NCBI GenBank assembly: GCA_030052745.1
Contig: JANBVO010000014.1
Span: 62,001 to 126,000 of the forward strand
Direction of reading: 5' to 3'
From: Pleurostoma richardsiae
Taxonomy: Eukaryota; Ascomycota; Sordariomycetes; Calosphaeriales; Pleurostomataceae
DNA length: 64,000 bases
Numbering within the stretch: the stretch's first letter is position 1; the number at the start of each line of letters is the position of its first letter. Made by a program: the position numbers and the translations under genes. This document shows positions 36,838 through 47,925 of this stretch, one piece after another. Under the pieces are notes generated by a model. The model did not search any database and had not been told where the DNA came from. It saw nothing but the letters and a program-made list of their open reading frames with translations.

Positions 36838-38197
36838 CTATACGTACACGATAATTTCGCGACGGTACTGGGCGATGACCAACTCCAGCGAATCCTTCGA
36901 GGATCTGAGTCTCTTGCCGCTTAGAGACTGCTCCAAGCGCGAGTGGTTAGTCAAGATGCTATCAAGTCAACTTCAGTGGCTCTCCACTTACAGCCTGTGC
37001 TGCTCCATGAGCAGACCGTTCTCTCGATTGATCTCCTTATCAAACCCATTCTGCCGCTCAAATTCTTGGAACTCTTTAGTCCCCTTTCGAAGGTGTATGC
37101 TGTCAACTGCACTCTCATCTAGCCCCTTGCCCTTCGCTGCCGCGATCATTCGCTGGAGTTCAGCCTCTGCTTTGGCACGTTTGAAGCCGGCATTGCGAGG
37201 GTACCAAAATCTTCGCTCCCTTGTAGGCTTGAACTCAGGGATAGACTCTCGACCGAAATTGCGGAGAATTACTTGCTCCAAAAGGCTTTTTGCGGCACCT
37301 TCTCGTTAGTGTGTGCCGGTTCTTGGCTGGCTAGGCTATGAGACTCACATAGTTCCCGTCCGGACGGTCCAAGTTGAATTGACTGTGGAGCGAGACATGC
37401 GGGTTGCTGATCACTCGGGCGTAGTGTAGGTAGTTTGGACTGGCGACATGAGGGAGAAGTCCATGTAGAAGAATCACGTCTCCTTTCTTTGCGATAACCG
37501 TCGAGAATTTCTTGCAATCTTTCACGTGTGCGCAGTTCCGTCCCTTAATACGGGGGGCCCAAACCCTCGGGGTGCGCATAGAGATATTTGACAACGCCTT
37601 TTGGCAAAACATTCGGTTTCTCGCTGAAAACATGCGGACTCATTGAAGCCTACCTTCAAGGCCATCCTCGCACACCCAAGTCCCGCCCCCTCGGGGAGGG
37701 ATATCCGTAAAGACATTAATGACTGTTAGGGCATTTCCTGATGAATCCAGGAACATGCGGTACCAGTCATCGTCTGTGTGCCATCCTTTCATGTCCTGTG
37801 GGAGAGTCTTGTCATCGGCCTTATCCACGGAACCAGAATTGACAATGAAGGCATCGCCGTAGTATCGCTCCCGCACAGGGTCGATTCTGTCCTCGCCGCC
37901 GCATATCTCGATAATCTTATTCCAGGCATCCGGTGCGAACTCCTCCGCGGGAACCTCACGGTGCCTTGGGAGGTGCAAGTACACTGTATGCCACGTGGAC
38001 TTGTCGTGTTCATCATAGTCCACCCTCACCCAGAGGTCCTTCATCCAGTTGTCGATATAGTCTTCCCTGATGGCGCCCGGAACATGAAGCCACCGTTTCT
38101 TGAGGAAATGCTCGACGTCGTCAGGAGTCAGGTGCTCATAGCGACGATTCAATCCAAAATTAGTATCTCTCGCCCCTCTTAGGATTTTTGTGTCCAT
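36838..38197 (-). pseudogene. phytanoyl-CoA dioxygenase-like gene with two frame breaks
   Basis: Readable exons are 38197-37654, about 37597-37349, 37298-36992 and 36919-36838. The protein resembles fungal PhyH-type Fe(II)/2-oxoglutarate oxygenases: GWHTDDDWYRMFLD carries the HxD metal pair, and GDVILLHGLLPHVASPN plus YARVISNPHVSLH carry the distal His region. The end GKRLRSSKDSLELVIAQYRR is reached through a last intron. Two places do not read through. In exon 2, between AHPEGLG and HVKDCKKF, the frame shifts at a run of six G (37552-37557, + strand); one base fewer restores it. At the third junction, DGNY to SLLEQVIL, the phase is off by one base, next to a run of five T (37287-37291). Either the gene recently lost function or the assembly has homopolymer errors. 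Everything else is well conserved. Confidence 0.7.
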
Positions 38198-38669
38198 TTC
38201 GGCTGCGATACTTGACGTGGCTCATAAAACGTTTCCTCTAACGACTTAGGACATCCTACAAGATGGAAGTTCAAGTGGAGCATGGAGCTAAATGTTCGTC
38301 TCTTAAGACTCGGGCGGCCTTGTTCCACATAGTTGAATCATCGCGATAAATCTAGTACCCGGGACTCAGGTTCAGACCAACCAACTCCTGTACATCGACT
38401 TTCGGGTAATTCCTGCTACAGTCCTTCCCACTGGCCGTATCAAGACCAACTAAGGGAAGGGAGCGGAGGCGCGGGGCCACTTCTATGAGCGCTAAATATT
38501 TAATGGGGTAGCGTCTGTGATCTAGTTGCCGGTGTGGTTCCATCGAATCGCCCGGTTATTTGACCGGACCCTAGAACGGGTTCCAACACAACCTGTCTCT
38601 TATTTCCAATGCCGCATTTCTTGTGCTCATACGTCTCCTTCAGTCCATCTTACCAGCCTGTCCTGCACC
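38198..38669. promoter_or_regulatory. divergent promoter region (dioxygenase-like / Zn2Cys6 factor)
   Basis: 472 bases between two divergent starts. No convincing operator was picked out by eye. Confidence 0.4.
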
Positions 38670-41600
38670 ATGTCGAGCAGTCTAGCAGCCGGAGGTTCTG
38701 AAAGCCGGCGGGAGCAAAAGCGCCGGTCAAGTCGGGCTTGTCAAAGGTAAGGCTTCTACTGACTCGATACCAATCACTTGCTTACCAACATCGACACAAG
38801 CTGCCGGGTGGTAAGAAATCCATGCCTGTTAGTATGTCGCTAGATTTTATATTGAGACCGGTGGCCTCTAGGCTAAGACGAAATGCGAACAACTGGACAC
38901 TGAAGCACGTTGCCGTCGATGCGTCGAGACATCCTCGCCATGCTTCTTCCCGGTCAGCCGGCGGGGGAGGATCAAGGGGAGCAAGAAGTGAGTTTGCGTC
39001 GATTCCGATCAGCGTCTCAGTCGTATCAAGATCTAATGACCTAGTCGCCGTACGCTCGAAAAACTCCTGAAAAGCATGGAGCAAAGCTCGCCTGTGGGAC
39101 CCACGAACGCTGAAAAAGCAGGATCAAGAGGCGAGTCGATGGCCCGCTCGAGGGAGAATGCATCACCTAAGGGTGACTTTCAGGATGGAGATGACGTCGA
39201 ACTGCCTCGGATTGCATCAGAGACATTGGAAGATGCTCAAAGCCAGAGGGCGGCAAATGACGCCAATCGAGAATCGTGGGACTTCCGTCGCCGCAGTCCT
39301 CGACAGGAGCCCTCACATCGATCCGGTACCACCACGCCGTGGAACCCCCACAGGCTCATGATGGATACTGGTGGAGGGCGTCACAAACAACGGTCTACGC
39401 TCGCACGGAACCTGCTGCATGTCCTCGGCGAATTCCCCGTTGAAGGTGGCCGGAGCGATGACGGGACTGCGGAGTCAAGAGGGCTCCAGGATCCCTTGTG
39501 GCTGATAGGCGGTCTTGCTGAGCGAGGCTGGGATGTTCATGGTATGCCTGGTCACCGTAAGAGGGCGCAACACCTAAACGCGCTGCCGTCTGCTCCCTTG
39601 TCGGCGGAGGATGCACGCCTTCTCGGCAAGTGGACTCCACAAGCACTTCGAGATATCCTGAAGGAGCAAAGCCGGTATTTCGAGCACGGTCTGCTGAGTT
39701 CTAAATGTGACGTGGCTCAAGCCCTAGACCCAATTCAGCACGGATTGGTCACTGATGAGAGAGCGAGCGACCTCTTCCAAGCGTAGGAACTCAATGTTGA
39801 GCCTCACGTGAATATCAACTAATGCCGATAGGTATTGGGAGATGATTCATCCACAATGGGCCATACTGGATCCGACACTTCACACAATCCCTTTTGTCCA
39901 GAGCCGATCGGCCCTGCTCATGTCCACTATCTTAGCCTTAGGGTCTACAGCCCTCGCAACTCTTCCCGACAGCAGAGATGAGCAAGTCGCCGAAGCGCTG
40001 CGCCTGCACGCACATGTCGAGAAGCTCAACTTAGTCGTCTATGCAAGCGGTGCGAGGTCCATTGATATTGTACAAGCGCAGATTGTGAGCAAAGAACCAT
40101 CCTCCGTTTGTGGTAACTTTCACTGCTAATCTGCGAAGCTCTTGTCACGGTGGGGTGCCTCACCCAGAACCCGCCTCGATGAACAGCGATGGATGCGTGC
40201 TGCAATGATACCGAGAATGGCTGCTGAGATTGGGCTCAACCTTCCTCGACGATATGACAACAGTGATGACATTGATCCGGAGAAGGCCGATAAACTCCGG
40301 TGGAATGACCTTCGCGCAAGAGCTTTCATGATCATCAACGAGTACCGGCAAGTCAATCGCGTGGGCACCACAATCCTAGCTACTAACATGATTTTCAGTT
40401 TCTTCACATACTCTGGCCGTCATGCTGTAGATCTAGCCCAGTTCGAACTGAACGATACAGAGTTAGATGAGGTGACTCGACTGAGCCGCGATAGGTCCGC
40501 TGTCTCACTCGCGGCATTCTACCATCTTTTTCTTTTCCAGGTACGACGACAACATGACCACAGCGTACTGTATCTGGCTAATCAGACGTGACGGGAAGCG
40601 AGATGTCCGGCAAAGGCTGGACCGATATCAACCCGGATTCCAAACTACATTGTCATTAGATGCCGAGCTAGAACATATCAAGGCCCACGCTGAGAAGTGG
40701 ATCCAAGACTGGTGTCCAAGAGAGGGAGACAAACGACTTAACTGGCATCTGACACACGACGCGCTCAGCTGCTGGCTCCTCCTTGCTGTCCGCATCGCCC
40801 GAAAACGCCCGGAGCCATCCAAGACCTCCCATGAGCAGCAGCTTTTGCTAGCACTGTCGATAAGGTTGTTCAAGGAAGCCTTAAAATCCCCAGACGCAGT
40901 CTTAACGACACAGAGAGCTTCTATTTTCCCTTTCGCGGCATCCATCATTCTTAGATTGAGCGGCAGGCGCGACCTAATTCTCCGCGTTGCGCTGCGAATG
41001 AGTGGCGAGCCTGGCAAGCCCCATGTTCCGACATTCGTCCGTGATGCTGGAAACCAGATGCTTGTGATGCTATGGTTAGTATTATTGATCTATCAATCTA
41101 ACATCTAACTGAAATCTCTTGCGCAGTACAAACAACTTGCGGCCACCATCACCAATACCTCAAGATGACACGCAGCCTCGAGGACCGTCGCCGAATCACG
41201 ACTTTGCAGCAGCAGAGCCAGATGCTCCGCAAAAAAGTCCAGGCCAGCCAGCGACTGAACAACCTGCGGAAGATCAAGTGCCAATAACCTCAGACGTACA
41301 CTTGGAGGGGCTAGATTTCCCTCCTGACCCTGGGTCGCTGTTTGAGTTGCAAGCCGATGTTGATAACCCTTTCGCATTCAGCAGTGCTTATTTTCCATGC
41401 GTGCCGGACCCGACTCAACCACAACTTAACTTTCGAGACTCAATGCTCCCCCCGTTTCCGTCTGCCGACCTTGATGCTCTAATCGGCACGACTGTTCCAC
41501 CTTATCCATCTTTCGACCTTGACGGTTTGATGGGCACCTCTGCGTCTTTGAACTTTGATAGCAGTCGACTTCCAAATGACGGGCAATCACAGGGGCTTGG

Positions 41601-41859
41601 AGAAGGGACTAGTGCACGGGGGCAAAAGCCGGCTGTTGGCGCTAGCTTTGGGTTCTCCTTAGATTCAGCAGCTTCTACCCGGAGACATCTACAGGCACCT
41701 CAAGATCCCTCCCTCTGGGAAATGGAAGATCTGTCTCCCGTCGACACAGCTTTCGGCGCCTGCAGCACCGGCGATAATGCTGAAGACCGTAGTGCGCAGA
41801 GAGAGGCGTTGTTTGCAACTGCCGGCCGGCTTATACAGCTTGCTTCTCTCATGTATTGA
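38670..41859 (+). CDS. Zn(II)2Cys6 transcription factor
   Basis: Nine exons: 38670-38746, 38801-38810, 38872-38987, 39075-39782, 39832-40084, 40139-40347, 40399-40540, 40599-41074 and 41127-41859, phases consistent, 907 residues. After a basic start (RREQKRRSSR), the DNA-binding cluster reads ACQSCRVAKTKC, then CRRC and SSPC, that is C-x2-C-x6-C-x8-C-x2-C-x6-C. It is assembled from three exons; exon 2 is only 10 bases and supplies the second Cys. The middle part (AYWEMIHPQWAILDPTLH, RALLMSTILALG-like, WMRAAMIPRMAAEIGLNLPR) matches the fungal-specific regulator domain. The C-terminal 240 residues are acidic and Pro/Ser-rich, likely the activation region. Intron 6 (40348-40398) uses a GC donor (CG|gcaagt). 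The target genes are unknown; the broken glycosidase gene just downstream and the dioxygenase-like gene upstream are candidates. Confidence 0.9.
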
Positions 41860-42851
41860 TGCACTGTCATCGCCCTAGCACTAGGGATGGATCTCCCCTA
41901 AGGAACCACGAGCTTTCACTACCACACTGCCAAGATGTAGAGCACTACCAGATAGGTAAACGATACTGGGTATGCTATGCTGGAATAGTCCATTTTTGAC
42001 CGTACAGTTTTAAAACCCAAACAACGTTTAGCGACTGTGCACTCGACCAAGCCTCAACAGCCTTCACCTGTATCTACAGGCTGTTAAGTTCGCAGGTCCT
42101 CCCAATCTACTCGCTCCCTTCTCATTATCCTTTAAGTCTCGGATACTAGTTCTACATTTGTTTTCCGCATTCAAGAAGCGACGGGAACTAGAGTCTTGCA
42201 GCATGGTAACTAGACTGATTTGGACCTACTCAACATTAACAACATGTACCCCAGGTTGTTCCCCATGGTGAGCACGTTCTCTTGGTCGAATAAGTGGGAG
42301 CCGTTAAGCAGCGGGTCCGACGTCACAAACTTCTTCGGCTTCCAGGACACGTCAACCAAGATGAATGAATATCAAGGACTCTACTAGAGTGCCCCTATCC
42401 CTTCAGCCCCCGCATCTCCGCGCAGCTTCCTTACATTCGCCGCGACGCCATCGTCGAGACCAGTTTCTATTACCCGGGTCGGCTTCTTGAATTCACCGAC
42501 ACCAAGGTGAAGTCCCAGAGGAGACCGTTATGAGTATACGATGGGATGGACCATACTCAAGTCGCAGTTCGATGCCTCAACGCAGCAGTAATCGATCTCT
42601 GCTTCTCCGACAGCATGACTGGTACCAAATGCTCTCCCGACGGCAAGACTGCAGTGGTGCACATCGATAACGCCGGGGCCGACAGTGCAATGTCCACGAA
42701 GATACGATTTCATTTGCCCTCACGATAGCTGATAGCGGCGGATGCTTGGGCGGTCACGAAAATGACTGGAAAGTCTTAGCTGAAGAGTGGCATCGACGCG
42801 AAGAGGAGAAACTCACGCATCTGAGTAATCTGGACGTGACCAGGTCTGCAG
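41860..42851. other. intergenic with unassigned coding-like fragments
   Basis: About 1 kb. Short protein-like pieces occur, for example a frame at 42546-42728 and another near 42243-42390 containing WSNKWEPLSSGSDV. They are interrupted and I cannot name a family. They may be remnants of the N-terminal part of the broken glycosidase-like gene or of another lost gene. Confidence 0.35.
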
Positions 42852-44719
42852 TATCCCACCTGCCTACCTTTCCACAGCAAAAATCCCCTGGTCATGCAGC
42901 TGAAGAGCGGTGACTTAGTTCTCGACGATCTAACCGCAGCCCACTCAAAGGGGATGCGCCTACTCGCCCGGATGGACTTCTCTAAGGTCTCAGCCAAGAC
43001 CGCGGCCGAGCATCCAGATTGGTGCTACATGTCTCCCACCGGCAACCTACAAGAACATACCGGTGACTTGGTGTCAGTTTGTCCCAGCGGCGGGTATTAC
43101 CAGGAGAAAATCTTCGACGTCCTGGACGAGGTCACGAGGTGCTATCCAGTCGACGGGTTTTTCCTCAGCTAGACCACCATGAACGAGGAAGACTACTATA
43201 AGCGATACCACGGCGTCTGTCACTGTAGCAGCTGCCAATCCCGTTCGCTCGAATACTCAGACGGGCTCGAACTCCCAGCTAGGCCAGCAGACACTCACTA
43301 TGCGAAGTGGCTCAGCTTCAGTAGGGGAGTCATTGATGAGCTCACGGCTCGGGTACGAGCCTTCATCGCCGAGAGGCTGCCGGACGCCTGCCTGATTCTT
43401 GGCAAATCAGCCGATATCATGTTCCATGAGGCCAACAAAGCAATCGGCCGGGAGCTCTGGCATCACGCGACGTCCGACGCCGTCAGCGCCTGGATCTCAT
43501 ACCGGCCGGATGTGCCTGTGCTCGTCAACTCGACGTGCTTCATGGATATGCCGTACCGCATGGCGAGCGAGGAGCCCGCTCACTTCGCACAGTATCTTCT
43601 ACAGTGCATCTCTCGGGGTGGGTACCCTTCGACGTACATGATGGGTACGCCGGGCAAGATACCCTTATCTGTGCTTGGGAATCGGAGGCGAGATCACGCA
43701 ATTCCACAAGAAGTGGAAAGGAGTGTATGACGGCCTCCAGCCCTGCTCCAAGACCGGGCTGGTCCGCCCCGATCGAGCGCAGATGACCGCACCGGAATTT
43801 GAGGAGGCGCTGTCTGAATACCGGGGATTATACTCGGCTATGCAGGAGGTTCATATGCCGTTTGACGTTGTGGCACAGGAACACCTGGCAGCAATGGCAG
43901 AGAACCGGGGGGCCGGGGGGAAGGTACGAGGTCATTGTTCTGCCCAATCTCGGGAACCTCTCGGCCGAGGACGTGGATGCCCTAGATGACTGGGTCCTGG
44001 GCGGAGGCCGCCTCATCGCGACAGGATCAAGTGGTGTCGGAGAAGGCGGTGTTGTACAACTGAAGTCGCTACCATCAAGGCGTGAACATGCTGTGGTCAG
44101 CAAGCGTGAGCTGCTCTGGTCGTCATACTTCGCACCGCAACAAATTCGCTCAGATGCTCATGTTTACACTGGACCTATAGTCCCTTTGTACGGAGTCTAT
44201 CACTTGTTTGAGTGGAAGTCCGGGACCGGGGGTAGATATAATATGCTTGCCCGCGCCCCTTTCTCGCCTCCGGAAAAGGCCTACGGCAACGCCCAGGTGG
44301 AGCAACGCGGCTGTGGTGTTGGCCATTTCGGCAGTGGCAAGGGTATTGTCATCCCATTCACTGTTGGTCGAGGATATCGCGAACTGGGCCTGGCGGTCTT
44401 CAGGGACTTTTATGCAACGATACTGAGGGATGAAGGCGACGCAAAGGAGCAGCTCTCGTGCAGCATTGCGGAACAGGTCGAGATGACTGTCAACACCAAT
44501 GGATCACAGACAGTCGTGCATCTCATCAACATGTCAGGCGCCAGAAAACAAAACTTTGGCTCGCACTTACCTGTTTCTGGCGGGACGATCAGGGTGCTGG
44601 ATAGCAGCAACATCACAGCACGCACGCTCCTGCGTGACAAGCCGTTGGAGGTGCGGCATGGAGAAATCTCACTGCCGGAGCTGGATCTGTTCGAAGTAGT
44701 TGTTATAACCCGTATTTAG
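42852..44719 (+). pseudogene. broken glycosidase-like gene (GHL6 fold with beta-galactosidase trimerisation-type C-terminus)
   Basis: Protein similarity runs across three frames. The first part reads YPTCLPFHSKNP, RLLARMDFSK, HPDWCYMSPTG, CPSGGYYQEKIFDVLDEV and YPVDGFFLS, then DYYKRYHGVCHCSSCQ. This is the pattern of the hypothetical glycosyl hydrolase 6 (GHL6) TIM-barrel family. The last 300 codons (YEVIVLPNLGNLSAEDVDAL, GGRLIATG) resemble a beta-galactosidase trimerisation-type domain. Breaks: a TAG at 43170-43172 where the family reading suggests Trp; an extra base near 43665; and an extra base in a G run near 43910-43922. The N-terminus before YPT is missing or unreadable, with two more stops just upstream, although an intron acceptor (CTGCAG) just before TATCCC is possible. 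It was likely an intracellular or secreted glycosidase. Confidence 0.72.
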
Positions 44720-44806
44720 AATCCATACTGCAGAAACATCTCATCTCGAAAACCGACGATCAAGGCCACCGTTTCATGAGCAAAGTTGGCAACTACGGGG
44801 CCGTAC

Positions 44807-45685
44807 TCAAAAAGGCTGAATGCCGGCTGCGTTCACGACTTTCCCTACATCTGCATCCCGCTCTCCCTCGACGACCTTCTTGATGAAAATGCCGCCGAGT
44901 GACGGGTGGCCCCCACCTCGTGCTTCGTTGAAGGCCTTATCCCCACCCAAGCTAGTGGCAAGAAAGCCTGGTGAGATGGACCAGACCTTCACACCATCCT
45001 CCTTTAATTTCCAATGCCAAATTAGCATCATCATGTTGAGAGCAACCTTGCTTGTCCGGTATGCGTCGGTCGAGAAGTCCAACGTCTTCGGCCAACCGGC
45101 TGGAGGAGCAGGCCCCGGGTAGTACGTATTGCTGAAGAGCTCTACGTTGGACAGGCCGCTGGTGACGAAGAGGAGTCGCGGGTCAGAGGACTTCAGCAGC
45201 AATGGCGTGAAGACGTGCGTCATAATTTGGGTCCCCGAGACGTTAACATCGTAGGTCTTGTTCCACGAGTCTCTCATAGACATCCCATCTGCGTTTCTGA
45301 CACCAAGCGCAGCTCCTTGCAGGAGTTAGTCAGTTTCTCCTCTTCAAATGACCTGGAGTCAGGACAACAAGGAGCGCGACCTACCTGCATTGTTGACGAG
45401 CACGTCAAGGTATCCAAGGCCATCATTCAACTTTTCAAATGCCTTATTAATTGAGTCATCACTCGTGAGGTCGATCTGGATGAGCTCAATGGTGCTGGCG
45501 GTCTTTGGAACATCTTTCTTCAAAGCCTCGATGGCGGCTTCTCCATTCTCGATGGACCGGCTGCCCAAGAAGATGTGATAAGCTTGACTGGACTGAAGGA
45601 GAGCCTTCGCCGTTTCCCAGCCGATACCAGTGTTGGCACCAGTGATGAGGACAACCTTCGCTACGGACGCCATTGCTCTGGACAT
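44807..45685 (-). CDS. short-chain dehydrogenase/reductase
   Basis: Two exons (45685-45385 and 45315-44807) encode 269 residues. The Rossmann start VVLITGANTGIGWETAKALL has the TGxxxGIG cofactor motif. IDLTSDD and VLVNNAG follow (the NNAG motif is split by the 69-base intron). The catalytic part has FVTSGLSN (Ser) and YRTSKVALNMM (YxxxK). By family it is an NAD(P)H-dependent oxidoreductase in the cytosol; the substrate is unknown. The start at 45685 (MSRAMASVAK) or 45673 (MASVAK) cannot be told apart. Head-to-head with the NmrA-like gene at 46357. Confidence 0.92.
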
Positions 45686-46356
45686 TGAAATGCTCGAATA
45701 ATGAAGGAGCCTGCGCTTCTGTTTCAAGCAAACAAGAATACCCGCACGCACAACGGGTTCATTTCAAAGCCAGCCAAGCTCTTCAAGTACTGCGTGAAAG
45801 AGCCGCCCGGAGCAGCCGCCGAAAGGCTGCTCGAGGACACCGCCGGCACTCCCTGCGGAGTTTAGGGAGTTTAGGGTCGCGCCCGGAGTTAGACCCCCGC
45901 AGATAAACCCGTCCATCGTCACACGGAAGCGGAGGAGCGTAATTTGAATAAAGAGACGAAGGCTTCCGATGCCTTGGATTCGCTGGCGTTTCGCTTGGTC
46001 GAAACATGCAGGCAACGTGAGGAGCTGTTCGAGGCAAAGACAGTTGAATGATGACGAAGTGGAGATAACGTGACCCTGACTCAGGCCCGGACCCGAAGCC
46101 GGAGATTGGCGCTATTTGCGAGAGCGCGGGATGGGGGCACGAACGTCTGCTCCCCTCCTCACTTCTCCAGATCTTGTCACGTCGCCAGGCCGTCACCCGA
46201 CAGCAGATATCACAGTAATAGTAGAAGACAGGGAGCTTCTTGCAGTGGTACGAAAGGAACCTTCCGTACCCTTCAAACGGAGCTTGGACGTCTAGCCGAG
46301 GTCCAGACAGCAGCTGAGGCACATAACCGCGACTCTGACCAAGTAAGCTGTCCGCA
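45686..46356. promoter_or_regulatory. divergent promoter region (SDR / NmrA-like)
   Basis: 671 bases between two divergent oxidoreductase genes. Holds both promoters. No specific site is claimed. Confidence 0.4.
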
Positions 46357-47265
46357 ATGGCAATCCGCAACGTCACCCTTGTCGGTGCCAATGGCAACCT
46401 GGGAACAGTCATGCTTGACGTCTTGGTTGCCTCCGAGCTCTTTCGCGTGACGGTCCTCAAGCGCAGCTCGTCCAAGTCGGCCCCGGCGCATGCAGACAAG
46501 ATCCGCATCGTTGAGATGACGGACGGCTTCAAGGTCGATGAGCTAGCGGAGCTGCTTAAGGGCGAAGATGCCGTTATTGCGACCTTCCCTTTGCGAGACG
46601 TCGGACAGCACATCCGCCTTGCCGAAGGCGCAGCCATTGCTGGCGTCAAGCGCTTCATCCCGGCCGACTTCGGCAGCTGCGACTCCAGCGACGCCCGGGC
46701 GAGGGAGCTGGTGAAGCTTTTCGAGCGGAAGGTGCAGGTACGTGACGCTTTGCAGCGTCTCGCGGGTGAACACGAGGGTTTCAGCTGGACGAGCCTCGTT
46801 GGTGGCCACTTCTTTGACTGGGGATTGAGGGAGAATTTCCTCCACTTCAACCTGCCAGAGAGGAAGGCCGACATCATCGACGACGGAGACAAGAAGAGCT
46901 CACAATCCACGCTGAAGCGGTACGGAGAGGCTACCGTGCAGGTCTTCCAGAGGGAGGATGTCACCAAGAACAAGATGCTTTTCATCCAGAGCTTCTGCGT
47001 CTCTCAGAACGAGGTGCTCCATTCGCTCGAAAAGGCTACCGGCGTTAAGTGGACAGTGAACCACATAGATTCCGAGAAGTTTATCAAGGAGCAGAAGACC
47101 CTAGCCGATGCGGGGGATCTGCAGGCTATTGAAGAGCTGGTGTTTACCCTTGGCGCGATCGACGGTAACTGGGAGGAAAAGGGGAATTTCGCTATGGATC
47201 TCCTTGGGCTCCAGAATGAGGGTCTGGATGAGGTTGTTCAGTCCGTGGTGGCGGCCTTGTCTTGA
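46357..47265 (+). CDS. NmrA-like / isoflavone-reductase-like NAD(P)-binding protein
   Basis: Single exon, 302 residues. It starts MAIRNVTLVGANGNLGTVML, the GxxGxxG-type dinucleotide site of the atypical SDR (NmrA/PCBER) family. EDAVIATFPLRDVGQHIRLA and AGVKRFIPADFGS follow; both are hallmark segments of the fungal isoflavone-reductase-like proteins. The C-terminal half (GGHFFDWGLRENFL, VNHIDSEKFIKE) is the substrate-side domain. The classical SDR Tyr-x3-Lys is absent, as expected for this family. It could be a reductase of phenolics or a redox sensor. No intron is needed and the start is in good context (CCGCAATGGC). Confidence 0.9.
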   Translation: MAIRNVTLVGANGNLGTVMLDVLVASELFRVTVLKRSSSKSAPAHADKIRIVEMTDGFKVDELAELLKGEDAVIATFPLRDVGQHIRLAEGAAIAGVKRFIPADFGSCDSSDARARELVKLFERKVQVRDALQRLAGEHEGFSWTSLVGGHFFDWGLRENFLHFNLPERKADIIDDGDKKSSQSTLKRYGEATVQVFQREDVTKNKMLFIQSFCVSQNEVLHSLEKATGVKWTVNHIDSEKFIKEQKTLADAGDLQAIEELVFTLGAIDGNWEEKGNFAMDLLGLQNEGLDEVVQSVVAALS

Positions 47266-47925
47266 ATTAGCTGATGGTGGCCAAGCTTCTGAGAAAGCTT
47301 CTTTCATGCACACTACCCGAGGCGCACCCGACGCTCCCAGCTTGAGCACAGAGACAGCGATGATGATAAAGACACAATGCATTTCTACACCACCTAACAG
47401 AAGCCGCTGTGTCTCGTGGTGCTGTGTTTGGTAGGATACGAGGTCTCCCATAGCCGTGGCTCAATACGTTGATCTCTTGCCCCTGCTGAGTTGATATAAC
47501 GGACAGAAGCCGCAATCTGAGCCCACATCGGGCAATAATTACTCTGCCGTCTTTCCCTCTCCAACACCTCGAAATAGCCAAATCGGGTATAATACCAGTC
47601 TCGCCCGGTCGAGACAATCAAAACACGGCACGGCATATTGATGAACCCTCCGAGACCTCTAAGAGGTCCAACGAGTCCCGGTAAAAGAGGCAGGCCGCTA
47701 GTCGGTTTCACAACTACTCCGGATCGACACCATGGGCCAGCCGGAGGTGGACTTGCGGCTCAATCGGTCACATAGCCTATTTATATCGAAAGACATGACT
47801 CTAACGACGATCCTCGTTCTCCCTGGAAAAGCAACTGCAATGCCCATCTTGACTCTATTCCTAGCTGTATGCTCATTGTCGGGTGCAGTTTAGCTTCGAC
47901 CCCCGATACTGTACACTGATCTGCC
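47266..47925. other. intergenic, about 660 bases
   Basis: Between the NmrA-like gene and the NACHT gene, both on the + strand. It should contain the NACHT gene promoter. Nothing else was recognised. Confidence 0.4.

Noticed and set aside
45783-46985. Long open frame (about 400 codons) on the - strand
   Set aside because: It lies antisense to the well-supported NmrA-like gene, has Ser/Arg-rich shadow composition and no family motif.
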